NCBI GenBank assembly: GCA_016763665.1
Contig: JAESTI010000323.1
Span: forward strand, 1 to 10,255
From: Bacteroidia bacterium
Lineage (GTDB): Bacteria; Bacteroidota; Bacteroidia; Flavobacteriales; NORP286
Reading direction: 5' to 3'
Length of the DNA stretch: 10,255 nucleotides
In this document: positions 1-7,221 of the stretch, in pieces
How positions within the stretch are numbered: the stretch's first letter is position 1
How the letters are laid out: every line of letters starts with the position of its first letter
Made by a program: the position numbers and the translations under genes
Notes under the pieces: model-generated
Told to the model about the DNA's origin: nothing
The model's database searches: none
The model's input: only the letters and a program-made list of their open reading frames with translations

Positions 1-1775
1 CCATTTGTGAGATTGAGATCAGAAGCATTGATGATTTGAAGGTGGATTCCCGCACTTTCTTTTTTGTCTATAAAAAGTTCAACCCTTCTACCCATTAGGT
101 CGTACAATGCCAATTGTACATTTGAGGGCATGTCCAGTTTAAATGCAATCGTTGCCTCATTGAGTATTGGATTGGGATAAACCTTCAACATAATGTCATT
201 GCTCAATAATTCTTCTTCTATTCCTGTTACACATACCGCATCAACCGTTATACTCCATGTGTAAGTTTGAGAATTACTACATGAGTTTGTAATCATCACA
301 CTCCCGTTATATGACCCTGCCGTTGTATAGGTAAGATTCACAGGAGTAATTGAATTATTGGTAGTTACATTAGTTGTTCCGTCACCAAAATCCCACACAT
401 AAGAGGTACCACCTAAGCCATAAAATAGAACAGGTTCTCCCACACAAGGGTTTTCAGAATTATTACTCCACCAGAACTGTCCGTCAACTGGAGCATTGTT
501 ATTAATAACAACGGGATTAGCTGTACCAGTAACACTATTTCCACATCCGTTTGTTATGGTAAGTATGGGCGAATAGTTTCCAATAGATGAATATGTATAT
601 CTAGCAATATCAAAATTGTTAAATCCATCATTAAACACATTGGTAATTGTAGTCGTATTCCCATCATCGAAATCCCAAAGATATGACGCTCTCTGCGATG
701 GCCAAGCCCAAAATATAACCTCATCACCGGGACATGTGTTATCGGGCGATACCCAGAAAGTAAAATCAGCAATATCGGGATATACGTTATTGCCAACAAA
801 TACCGAATCGTAATAGGTAGTGGTATCATTTCCGCAGGTTAGCGTCAGGGAAATGTTATAATTCCCAGTAGAACTAAAACTGTGAGGCGCCCAAGCAGTA
901 GTAGCTGTTGCTCCATCGCCATAATCCCAACTATATGAATCGAGAGGAGATTGTGTATATGCGGCAAAAATGACCTCATCACCTGGGCAAACCGAATCTC
1001 TATCAATATCCATATTGATAGTGATAGTAGATAAGTTAATATTATCAACAGTAATAGAAGTGGCATCATTGGAATTATTGCCATCACTAAATAAAGTTGT
1101 GCTTACATTAATATTATGGTTCCCCAGGTTAGATAAATCAGCAGCAGCAGTAAAAGTATAACTCAATGTTCCGCCCGGACTAATAGTATTGGTAATTGTT
1201 TCATTTACAGGAAGACCGAAATCTACAGTATATGAAACGGGGATATTGCTCTGGGAATTCGTGCCGAAATTTTGAACTGTAACCGTAACAGTTTCGTTTA
1301 CAGACAAGCCGCATGCCGACTGGGGTGCATCAATTGAAATTACACCTACATCATCGGTTATAGGAGTACTTGACATTAGCTCAACTATCATATCCATACA
1401 AGTTGACTGATTAAGACAATTAAACAAATCAAGCATAATGTCATAATCTCCGCTAATTGTAGGTGTAAAACTTATTTCAGATTGTACTCCACAGAAATCA
1501 TCATTATAGGCTACAGAGACGCCTCCGCCTGCCGGGTATATCGTTAGCTGTGTGTTGAAAGCCGTATTTCCGCAGGTATATATTCTATATGTACTGCCCG
1601 CTGCCATTCCTGTAACCGTATTATATTCTCCCCCATATGTACAAGATGAGCTTACTGTTCCTCCAATCACTGTGGGTGCTGTCCATGTCAAATAAAGAAC
1701 ATTATCGTATGCACACTGGGCGTTACATAATTGTTCAAGCTTGGATGAAGAACAATTAGAATAGAGGGGATCCAT
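1..1775 (-). CDS. T9SS-exported PKD-repeat surface protein A, 3' end outside window, probable 5' frameshift
   Basis: One reading frame stays open from the ATG at 1775-1773 to the window edge (about 591 codons); the last ~21 codons, judged from its paralog, lie outside. In order it shows a cysteine-bearing N-terminal beta region (CTYGGEYNTV, about residues 45-54), a CARDB-like segment (around residues 150-245), three PKD domains marked by WDYGDG (283-288), WDFDDG (367-372) and WDFGDG (461-466), and a T9SS type A sorting domain from VYPNP (532-536) through LYDLMGRR. This is the layout of a large cell-surface or secreted adhesin-like protein exported through the Sec system and T9SS in Bacteroidota. 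The frame as read has no signal peptide. The ATG at 1789-1787, in another frame, starts a signal-like MKKILWIPSILIVL, and this ATG aligns with the start of paralog B. A one-base deletion or sequencing error near 1740-1775 is therefore likely, or the gene is dead. Ligand unknown. Confidence 0.8.
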   Translation of the reverse strand, partial: MDPLYSNCSSSKLEQLCNAQCAYDNVLYLTWTAPTVIGGTVSSSCTYGGEYNTVTGMAAGSTYRIYTCGNTAFNTQLTIYPAGGGVSVAYNDDFCGVQSEISFTPTISGDYDIMLDLFNCLNQSTCMDMIVELMSSTPITDDVGVISIDAPQSACGLSVNETVTVTVQNFGTNSQSNIPVSYTVDFGLPVNETITNTISPGGTLSYTFTAAADLSNLGNHNINVSTTLFSDGNNSNDATSITVDNINLSTITINMDIDRDSVCPGDEVIFAAYTQSPLDSYSWDYGDGATATTAWAPHSFSSTGNYNISLTLTCGNDTTTYYDSVFVGNNVYPDIADFTFWVSPDNTCPGDEVIFWAWPSQRASYLWDFDDGNTTTITNVFNDGFNNFDIARYTYSSIGNYSPILTITNGCGNSVTGTANPVVINNNAPVDGQFWWSNNSENPCVGEPVLFYGLGGTSYVWDFGDGTTNVTTNNSITPVNLTYTTAGSYNGSVMITNSCSNSQTYTWSITVDAVCVTGIEEELLSNDIMLKVYPNPILNEATIAFKLDMPSNVQLALYDLMGRRVELFIDKKESAGIHLQIINASDLNLTN

Positions 1776-1789
1776 AATATTTTCTTCAT
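1688..1789 (-). other. Out-of-frame signal-peptide-like leader of surface protein A
   Basis: An ATG at 1789-1787 opens a 33-codon frame ending at TGA 1690-1688. Its first residues, MKKILWIPSILIVL, have the charged start and hydrophobic core of a signal peptide. The frame is offset from the long frame of surface protein A: re-reading one base (equivalent to a one-base loss) would join them. The start sits about 36 bases after the expected transcription start of the promoter at 1832-1862 and lines up with the start codon of paralog B at 5281. I infer that this is the original start codon of surface protein A. Confidence 0.55.
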
Positions 1790-1831
1790 GATATATAAAG
1801 TTTTTGTGTTAGTTGGTATGATAATTAGTTA

Positions 1832-1862
1832 CAAACTTATATTTTTTTTGATTATTAACAAA
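1832..1862 (-). promoter_or_regulatory. Bacteroidota-type promoter upstream of surface protein A
   Basis: On the minus strand a -33-like TTTG (1862-1859) is separated by 19 bases from TAAGTTTG (1839-1832), an exact match to the TAnnTTTG -7 consensus of the Bacteroidota primary sigma factor. The spacing is in the expected range. Transcription would start near 1825, giving a short leader before the ATG at 1789. The homologous DNA upstream of surface protein B has one mismatch in each box and is split by an insertion. Confidence 0.55.
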
Positions 1863-1865
1863 CCT

Positions 1866-2056
1866 TTATTGATTTCTCCCGAAGTAATACGCCAGCCAGG
1901 CACCGCACAAACCCTACGAAAGAAGGAGGTCAATAATGTGTTCTTTGATATAATCCCACTCATAACCCATTTAGTTCAACCAATTAAATGACGCTGAAAA
2001 ATTTTTTAATAAAGGAAAAAGCATTATCAACCACCAGCACCGGAAAAAACCGGTAT
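1866..2056 (-). pseudogene. Decayed 3' fragment of a second copy of the 187-aa membrane-protein gene
   Basis: The sequence aligns base for base with the last ~190 bases of the intact membrane-protein gene at 5465-6028. Translated in the matching frame it gives recognisable pieces: TGFF.CWWLIMLFPL, EW.YIKEHIIDLL and GLCGAWLAYYFGRN. It is broken by an in-frame TAA (where the intact copy has TAT, in WNYMG), by a TAG (TGG in the intact copy, ISWGL), and by two roughly compensating single-base indels around 1975-2005. The homology stops near 2056, so the 5' two thirds are missing. Homology continues past the stop into the intergenic DNA, which shows that a segment and not just a gene was duplicated. 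No product is expected. Confidence 0.85.
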
Positions 2057-2120
2057 TTGAGCCTCAAGGCTCGTTGAACTGTTGGCTTCTTAGGCATTGT
2101 ACAGGTTCTTGTATACAATG
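2039..2120 (-). other. Cluster of three short stem-loops downstream of surface protein B
   Basis: Three inverted repeats follow the stop codon of surface protein B: CATTGTA/TACAATG (2095-2101 with 2114-2120), GAGCC/GGCTC with a 4-base loop (2059-2072), and ACCGG/CCGGT around six T's on the minus strand (2039-2054). Together they could fold the end of the transcript and help stop or protect it. None is followed directly by a U-run, so this is not a classical intrinsic terminator. The third lies in the pseudogene and may only be decayed coding sequence. Confidence 0.3.
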
Positions 2121-2122
2121 TC

Positions 2123-5100
2123 TTAACGCAATATTGCAACTTTAGAATAATATATTTCCCTATCCACTATTAAAGTCACCAAATAAATGCCATTTGTGAG
2201 ATTGAGATCAGAAGCATTGATGATTTGAAGGTGGATTCCCGCACTTTCTTCTTTGTCTATAAAAAGTTCAATCCTTCTCCCCATTAGGTCGTACAATGCC
2301 AATTGTACATTTGAGGGTTTGTTCAATTCAAAGGCAATCGTTGCTTCATTGAGTATTGGATTGGGATAAACGGTAAAATTAATATTAAAGGTTGATATAT
2401 TTGTAATACCACTTACTATTGAATCAACAAAAACAGATCCACTGGTGGTACAATTATTTGCATCTGTTACAGTAACCATATAACTCCCCATACATAAACC
2501 CCAAGCTGTAGAAGTAGTTTGTGAAGCAGGATCATTCCACAGATAGATATAAGGCAAAGTACCTCCGGTTACATTTGCAATGGCCTGCCCGTCACAATTG
2601 GTGCCCGTTGTATTCCCATAGTTGGTTGAAACAGTTAGCAGGTCCGGCTCAATGATAACAGCATCTTGAATCACCTTGCAACCACTGGCATCCGTAACAG
2701 TAAGGGTATAGGTACCCGCTGGTAGTCCGGAAATAGTAGAATCTGTTACACCTATATTCCATAAGTATGAATATGGGGGTGTTCCTCCTGAAATAAAACT
2801 GACTGATGCAGCTCCATTATTACTACCATTACAAGTTACATTTGTAATGGTGATAGACAATGTAGGCGCACCAAAGTCGCTAAGATTTACTGAAAAGACT
2901 TCAGTGCAATTATCTGCATCTGTAACTGTTACACTGTATGTGCCAGAAAAAAGGCCTGCAGCTGTTTGTGTTGTCTGGTTTCCGGCAGCCGGGTTCCATT
3001 GATATGTATATGATCCTGCACCTCCCGATGCCCATATAGTAACACTTCCATCATTGTTTCCACAACTTGGATCAATAGAAGTAAATGAAGCTGTAATAGC
3101 AGTTGGTTCGAATATCGTCACGCTATTCGTATTATCACATCCATTGGCTTCAGTAACTGTGACAGTATATATACCTGGAGAGAGTCCGCTTATACTGGAT
3201 GTAATAGCTCCAGTGCTCCATAAATAAGTATAAGGGGATACACCTCCGGTAACCGCAACACTTACAGAACCATCACTTCCACCAAAACAGCTAACATCAG
3301 ACCCACTCATTAACAAAACAGCAGTACCTGTTGGATCAACAAGGGTTGTGGTGGCAGTTCCTGTACATCCGTTAGCATCAGTAATAGTGACGGTATAAGT
3401 TCCGGCAAACAGGTTGATAGCAGTTTGTGTAGTCTGGTTTCCGGCAGCTGGGCCCCACTGGTACGAATATGACCCTGTACCTCCTGATGCATTCGCTGTA
3501 ATACTACCGTCATTACTTCCACAACCTGTTGGGTCAAAAGTATTAAACGTAGCTGTAATAACACTTGGTCCGAATATTGTTACGCTACTCGTATTGTCAC
3601 ATCCATTGTTTTCAGTAACCGTGACAGTATACGTGCCTGGAGAGAGTCCGCTTATACTGGATGTGATGGCTCCAGTACTCCATAAATAAGTATAAGGGGA
3701 TACGCCTCCGGTGACCGCAACACTTACAGAACCATCACTTCCACCAAAACAGCTAACATCAGACCCACTCATTACCAAAGTAGCAGTACCTGTTGGAGCA
3801 ATAAGCGTTGTGGTAGCAGTTGCTGTACAGCTATTAGCATCAGTAACAGTAACGATATAAGTTCCGGCAGCCAGGCCTGTGGCAGTAGCCGTTGTTTGAA
3901 CAGGGAAAGTATTCCATGAATAGTTATATCCGGGTGTTCCTCCGCTTGCAGTTACTGTAGCACTCCCATTGCCCACGCTGCACGATGTAGGATCGGTAGT
4001 GGCAATAGTCAGAGTAGGCGGGACACATGCTGAACAAGCCAAATTAATGTCATCAATAGCCATATCGCTTTGGAAGCTAGGTCCGGTAACACCTCTGAAG
4101 CGCAATTGAATCGTGGTTCCTGCATAAGCAATTAAGCTTACATTCACTAAGTTCCAAACATCTCCCTGGTCCCCAGCCAAGGTCCAAAGAGTTGTCCATG
4201 TGCCAGAGCCCGGAATTGCTTCAACTTCCAAAAACATAGTACCCATATCACTTCCAAACATATGATAATAGAAGTTGATAGCAGGCGTAGAACAGGCCGT
4301 TAAATTAAAACAAGGACCTAAAAGTATAGCTTCCGCAGAGGGACTACAGGCACCTGTTGCCTCTGTATATAAGTAATTGCCTGTAGCGCTTCCAGTGGTG
4401 TTATCAATACTGGGCCCTGTGCTTGTAGAAGGTGTACCTCCTTCATCAACTATCCAGTCAATGTTATCACTTAAGGAGTTTGTCCAGACTCCTGTTAATG
4501 CACAGGCAGTGCTGCAGGTACTGGCGCAAAGCGGTTCTGCTTCAAAATCTTCATTATAAGGAAAAGTAGAAATTGTGGTTGTACATCCACCTCCACCACC
4601 TGTACAATACTGTACAATACCATTCCAAATTCTCGGTGAAAAATTGCTTCCAAAAGGATATGCAACACCCAATCCTTCTTTTATTTCCAAATTTGCATTG
4701 GACGTATATACTGCACCTTCAAGTGTACCATTCGTATAATCAAGATCCAAACCACCGGTATTATTGCCTGTTATATAGAAAGCATAAGTTTGGCCTGCAG
4801 GTATGGCTACATTTACCGCAAGAGGTATGACAGTTGGTACCCCAATCCCATTTGATGTAACCGAAACGCTATCAATAAATGTCCAGGCAAGGGGATTGGT
4901 TTCACTACCCTGATAAGTACCCGCCTTGTAATAAATCTTAATAATACCACTAACCCCGTCAAGGTTGCCTTCAAATTGAGTAATTGTAATGGCATCAATT
5001 GCCGTAATGTCAAACATATTGCCATTATGCCCGTTCCCCCCCACAAAAGTAGTAGAGAGGGTATCACATGCAAGTTTTTTAAACTTGTAATTGGCAACCA

Positions 5101-5281
5101 GTTGGGATGAAACTTGTCGTGTTTTTACCCTAGATAATTTCTTCAAATTTTCCTGAGATAATTTTGCAGCTTTTTTCAAAAATGTTAATTCACTCAATTT
5201 ATCTTCACTTAAATTGGAGAATTGTGCATTCACTCCATGTGTTAAGAAGAGCGATAAAAGTAAAATACATAGCTGTTTCAT
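2123..5281 (-). CDS. T9SS-exported SprB-repeat surface protein B (1052 aa)
   Basis: Full-length secreted protein. Residues 1-20 (MKQLCILLLSLFLTHGVNAQ) are a clear signal peptide, followed by a charged helical stretch (21-68), a beta-rich domain (about 70-225), a CTGGGGGCTTT linker (226-236) and a MAM/jelly-roll-like domain (about 240-415; NEDFE, DMAIDDINL). Seven SprB-type repeats of ~75 residues follow (about 422-953), each with a GG..PY.Y.W core and a GTYTVTVTDANGC-like end. The protein finishes with a T9SS type A sorting domain from VYPNP (972-976) through LYDLMGRR to KVAILR. SprB repeats are known from the SprB gliding adhesin; related proteins act as adhesins at the cell surface. Repeats 2-3 and 4-5 are a recent duplication. 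The ATG at 5281 is chosen because it begins the signal peptide. The promoter region is interrupted by a 96-bp insertion. The membrane-protein gene lies 183 bases upstream on the same strand. Binding target unknown. Confidence 0.93.
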   Translation of the reverse strand: MKQLCILLLSLFLTHGVNAQFSNLSEDKLSELTFLKKAAKLSQENLKKLSRVKTRQVSSQLVANYKFKKLACDTLSTTFVGGNGHNGNMFDITAIDAITITQFEGNLDGVSGIIKIYYKAGTYQGSETNPLAWTFIDSVSVTSNGIGVPTVIPLAVNVAIPAGQTYAFYITGNNTGGLDLDYTNGTLEGAVYTSNANLEIKEGLGVAYPFGSNFSPRIWNGIVQYCTGGGGGCTTTISTFPYNEDFEAEPLCASTCSTACALTGVWTNSLSDNIDWIVDEGGTPSTSTGPSIDNTTGSATGNYLYTEATGACSPSAEAILLGPCFNLTACSTPAINFYYHMFGSDMGTMFLEVEAIPGSGTWTTLWTLAGDQGDVWNLVNVSLIAYAGTTIQLRFRGVTGPSFQSDMAIDDINLACSACVPPTLTIATTDPTSCSVGNGSATVTASGGTPGYNYSWNTFPVQTTATATGLAAGTYIVTVTDANSCTATATTTLIAPTGTATLVMSGSDVSCFGGSDGSVSVAVTGGVSPYTYLWSTGAITSSISGLSPGTYTVTVTENNGCDNTSSVTIFGPSVITATFNTFDPTGCGSNDGSITANASGGTGSYSYQWGPAAGNQTTQTAINLFAGTYTVTITDANGCTGTATTTLVDPTGTAVLLMSGSDVSCFGGSDGSVSVAVTGGVSPYTYLWSTGAITSSISGLSPGIYTVTVTEANGCDNTNSVTIFEPTAITASFTSIDPSCGNNDGSVTIWASGGAGSYTYQWNPAAGNQTTQTAAGLFSGTYSVTVTDADNCTEVFSVNLSDFGAPTLSITITNVTCNGSNNGAASVSFISGGTPPYSYLWNIGVTDSTISGLPAGTYTLTVTDASGCKVIQDAVIIEPDLLTVSTNYGNTTGTNCDGQAIANVTGGTLPYIYLWNDPASQTTSTAWGLCMGSYMVTVTDANNCTTSGSVFVDSIVSGITNISTFNINFTVYPNPILNEATIAFELNKPSNVQLALYDLMGRRIELFIDKEESAGIHLQIINASDLNLTNGIYLVTLIVDREIYYSKVAILR
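2873..3793 (-). repeat. Tandem duplication of a two-repeat SprB unit inside surface protein B
   Basis: Two adjacent copies of about 460 bases (3332-3793 and 2873-3331) encode residues 497-650 and 651-803. The first half of each copy is almost unchanged: both encode MSGSDVSCFGGSDGSVSVAV and then GVSPYTYLWSTGAITSSISG. The second halves have diverged more and differ by one codon. The offset is 462 bases in the conserved half and 459 in the other. This is a recent in-frame expansion of the repeat array. Confidence 0.85.
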
Positions 5282-5322
5282 GGTATAAAAATATAAGAGG
5301 TTATTAAAATCCTAATACTCTA

Positions 5323-5330
5323 TAAACTTA
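5323..5330 (-). promoter_or_regulatory. Remnant -7 box of surface protein B promoter
   Basis: TAAGTTTA on the minus strand aligns with the perfect TAAGTTTG box of paralog A and differs at the last base of TAnnTTTG. The matching -33 position (TTTG in paralog A) now lies on the far side of the 96-bp insertion and reads TTTT. No TTG lies at about 19 bases upstream of the box. The box may be weak or unused. Confidence 0.35.
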
Positions 5331-5338
5331 CTATTTAA

Positions 5339-5450
5339 TTGACTATGGTTCTGTTGTATAATGCGATTGGCAAATATGATAAATGCATAAAAATAATATA
5401 TTAATTATACCGTATAAAACAACTTTATCGTACAACAGAACCTTGACTAT
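5339..5450. repeat. 8-bp target-site duplication flanking the 96-bp element
   Basis: TTGACTAT occurs directly next to each end of the element, at 5339-5346 and 5443-5450, with no mismatch. The homologous uninterrupted region upstream of surface protein A has a single TTGATTAT (1849-1856) with matching DNA on both sides, as expected for an unoccupied site. Confidence 0.85.
5347..5442. mobile_element. 96-bp MITE-like element with 12-bp perfect terminal inverted repeats
   Basis: The ends GGTTCTGTTGTA (5347-5358) and TACAACAGAACC (5431-5442) are exact inverse complements, with partial similarity further in (TTG at positions 21-23 of both ends). The element is flanked by a perfect 8-bp direct repeat. 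The interior is very AT-rich, has no coding frame, and carries a TAATATATTA palindrome near its centre. This is the structure of a miniature inverted-repeat transposable element moved by a transposase acting from elsewhere. From memory, the GGTTCTGTTG start and 8-bp duplication resemble IS6-family ends; no such transposase is in the window, so the family is an inference. Confidence 0.85.
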
Positions 5451-5464
5451 TAAAAACTTTTTTA

Positions 5465-6028
5465 TTAATTTCTCCCGAAGTAATACGCCAGCCAGGCACC
5501 GCACAAACCCCACGAAATAAGGAGGTCAATAATGTGTTCTTTAATGTAATGCCACTCATGTCCCATATAGTTCCAACCAATTAAATGACTCTGTAGGATT
5601 GTTACTAAAGGAAATAGCATTACCAGCCACCAACGCTGGAAAAAGCCGGTTAACTTCTCATTAGTAACCGCTAAAATCAAAGAGACAATAAATACGGAAA
5701 CGAATTGGATAAGCAATCCCCAAACAAACATCATGGGGCCTTCATGCATTCCTTTTTTGATGTAAAATATGGTAGCAAAGGGCTTTCCCCTATGTTGCTC
5801 ATGAAGTTTGTCGAACTGCTCGTGAGCATCAGGAGCAGTAACATCTACATAAGGCACCATATATGTTCCTGATTCCGGCATGTTATCCACAATAGATTTC
5901 AGCACTTCATCTTGCCCCTGGGTATATTTAAAAGCATCTTGATGCATGTGTAAAACTGCCCAGGCAAGGAATCCCCAAATAAACAATATGAACATTCCAA
6001 TAATAGAACTTATAAATAGTTTTTTCAT
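5465..6028 (-). CDS. Four-helix membrane protein of unknown function (187 aa)
   Basis: I do not recognise a named family. The protein starts MKKLFISSIIGMFILFIWGF and has four predicted membrane segments (about 5-26, 98-121, 130-152 and 166-184). Between the first and second is a polar domain of about 70 residues (28-97) containing PESGTYMVPY and a charged HEQFDKLHEQHRGKPF stretch; by helix count both ends lie on the same side of the membrane. Helix 1 carries FIWGFLAWAVLHMH, and conserved-looking W, H and G residues recur in GWNYMGHEWHYIKEH. The gene reads toward the surface-protein gene and ends 183 bases before it. A decayed copy of its 3' end precedes the other surface protein in the same way, so the two gene types were duplicated together. 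A role in the envelope is all I can infer. Confidence 0.8.
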   Translation of the reverse strand: MKKLFISSIIGMFILFIWGFLAWAVLHMHQDAFKYTQGQDEVLKSIVDNMPESGTYMVPYVDVTAPDAHEQFDKLHEQHRGKPFATIFYIKKGMHEGPMMFVWGLLIQFVSVFIVSLILAVTNEKLTGFFQRWWLVMLFPLVTILQSHLIGWNYMGHEWHYIKEHIIDLLISWGLCGAWLAYYFGRN

Positions 6029-6198
6029 GGTTATGAAGATTTATGATTAAACAAAGAGAGGGAAAAAAATAACGCCTCAAAATAACACAAATAAATTATC
6101 ATTTTCAAATTACATATCTTTGTAATGAGAAAATCAACGAATAACGAATTTTTACCTGCCTGTATTCTAAGGTAAATGCAAACAAAATTTTAAAAAAA

Positions 6199-7194
6199 TC
6201 ATGCAGCATGTTGAAAAAGAGGAACATATGGACTTCCCCTCTTAATAACAGCAAACACCCTTCCCACTATTTTATTCCGTATGATATTCAGTGTACTCAT
6301 CTTGCTTTTCCCATCTGTTATTCGTCTTTGATAATAGGTCTTCAACTCTGCATCGCATTGAATTGCCGATGAAGCTGCCAGGTTTAACAACGTTTTCATT
6401 TTCTTGTTTGCATAATGGCTTACTCTGCTTGTAGAGTTCATACTTATTCCGGATTGCTTTTTAAAAGGCGCTATTCCGCTGTAGCAAGCAAACTGCCTGC
6501 TATTATCAAAACTGGTAAAGCAATTGGTCAGTACCAAAAAGTTGGTTGCCAGAACCAAACCAATTCCTTTTACTGAGATGATGAGTGTGTATAAGTTGTT
6601 CATGCGCTTATCCTCTTTGATAATTGCCTTTATTTCACCTTCAATCTTGCCTATTTGTTTGGCTAACTGATTAGTCATGCATTCCTGTGATTTAAAAATA
6701 AGCTGGTTGTCTTTTCGCTTCAGCATGGCTTTGTATTCTTTCAATGTAGCTTGGTAACCACTTTTTTGCTTCATCATCCGATCCCTGAGCGAGAGTAGCT
6801 TCTGCAACTTTAAGACACTCTTTGATGGCAAGTTATATGCTTTAAGAGTTTCTCTTCGCAAATAGGCATATTCAGCTATTCTTTTGGCATCTATTTTATC
6901 ATTCTTTCCTCTTACAATACCCAGTGAACGTTTTATTTCAAGGGCTGCAACCATACAAAAGTTAATTTGTTGTTCAGAAAGAAATGCTGCAAGTGGTAGT
7001 GAATACAAACCGGTATGCTCAAAACAAATAAGTATTTGGTCAATGCTTAACCCGGTATTTTTTTCTGCCCATTTAATAAATGTTTTAAACCCTTTTGGGG
7101 TGTTCTCAAATTGCTTGTGGATTTTTTTAACGTGTAGTACCGCATCAATGGTTTGTTTTGATACGTCAATTCCTGCTGTTTCATTAAATTTCAT
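6199..7194 (-). CDS. IS110-family transposase/recombinase (331 aa)
   Basis: The protein has the two IS110 domains. The N-terminal RuvC-like DEDD domain shows GIDVSK (D10), FEHTG (E59) and NDKIDAKRIAEYA (D99, D102). The C-terminal Transposase_20 domain shows ISVKGIGLVLA (206-216) and SGIAPFKKQSG (239-249), whose S248 is at the place of the catalytic serine, followed by SRVSHYANKKMKTLL. A helical linker (about 125-200) joins them. The length is normal for the family and no frame break is seen, so the gene looks functional. Known IS110 recombinases excise a circular form and insert it elsewhere, guided by a bridge RNA from the element's noncoding end. Placement of the long leader upstream of the gene fits the IS110 group more than IS1111. 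It lies between the membrane-protein gene and the CapA gene and reads against the latter. Confidence 0.95.
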   Translation of the reverse strand: MKFNETAGIDVSKQTIDAVLHVKKIHKQFENTPKGFKTFIKWAEKNTGLSIDQILICFEHTGLYSLPLAAFLSEQQINFCMVAALEIKRSLGIVRGKNDKIDAKRIAEYAYLRRETLKAYNLPSKSVLKLQKLLSLRDRMMKQKSGYQATLKEYKAMLKRKDNQLIFKSQECMTNQLAKQIGKIEGEIKAIIKEDKRMNNLYTLIISVKGIGLVLATNFLVLTNCFTSFDNSRQFACYSGIAPFKKQSGISMNSTSRVSHYANKKMKTLLNLAASSAIQCDAELKTYYQRRITDGKSKMSTLNIIRNKIVGRVFAVIKRGSPYVPLFQHAA

Positions 7195-7221
7195 AATTTT
7201 GTGTTTTACGTTTATAAATTT

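Noticed and set aside
554..1161. Short open frames on both strands over this region
   Set aside because: They are other-frame shadows of surface protein A, whose own frame lacks a stop inside the window.
1788..1991. 67-codon plus-strand open frame
   Set aside because: It lies antisense to the decayed membrane-protein fragment and its codons are explained by that homology; no family features.
4601..4620. Tandem TGTACAATAC repeat
   Set aside because: Only two copies, within the coding sequence around the VQYCTGG residues of surface protein B; no further structure.
2123..5281. Repeated units mistaken for a CRISPR array
   Set aside because: The repeats are in frame, about 225 bases each, and encode SprB domains.
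6115..6122. TATCTTTG promoter-like box on the plus strand
   Set aside because: No gene or structured RNA follows on the plus strand and no -33 element is visible.
6029..6198. Possible gene or terminator between the IS110 gene and the membrane-protein gene
   Set aside because: No open frame, no strong hairpin and no clear minus-strand promoter match; I see nothing further in it.
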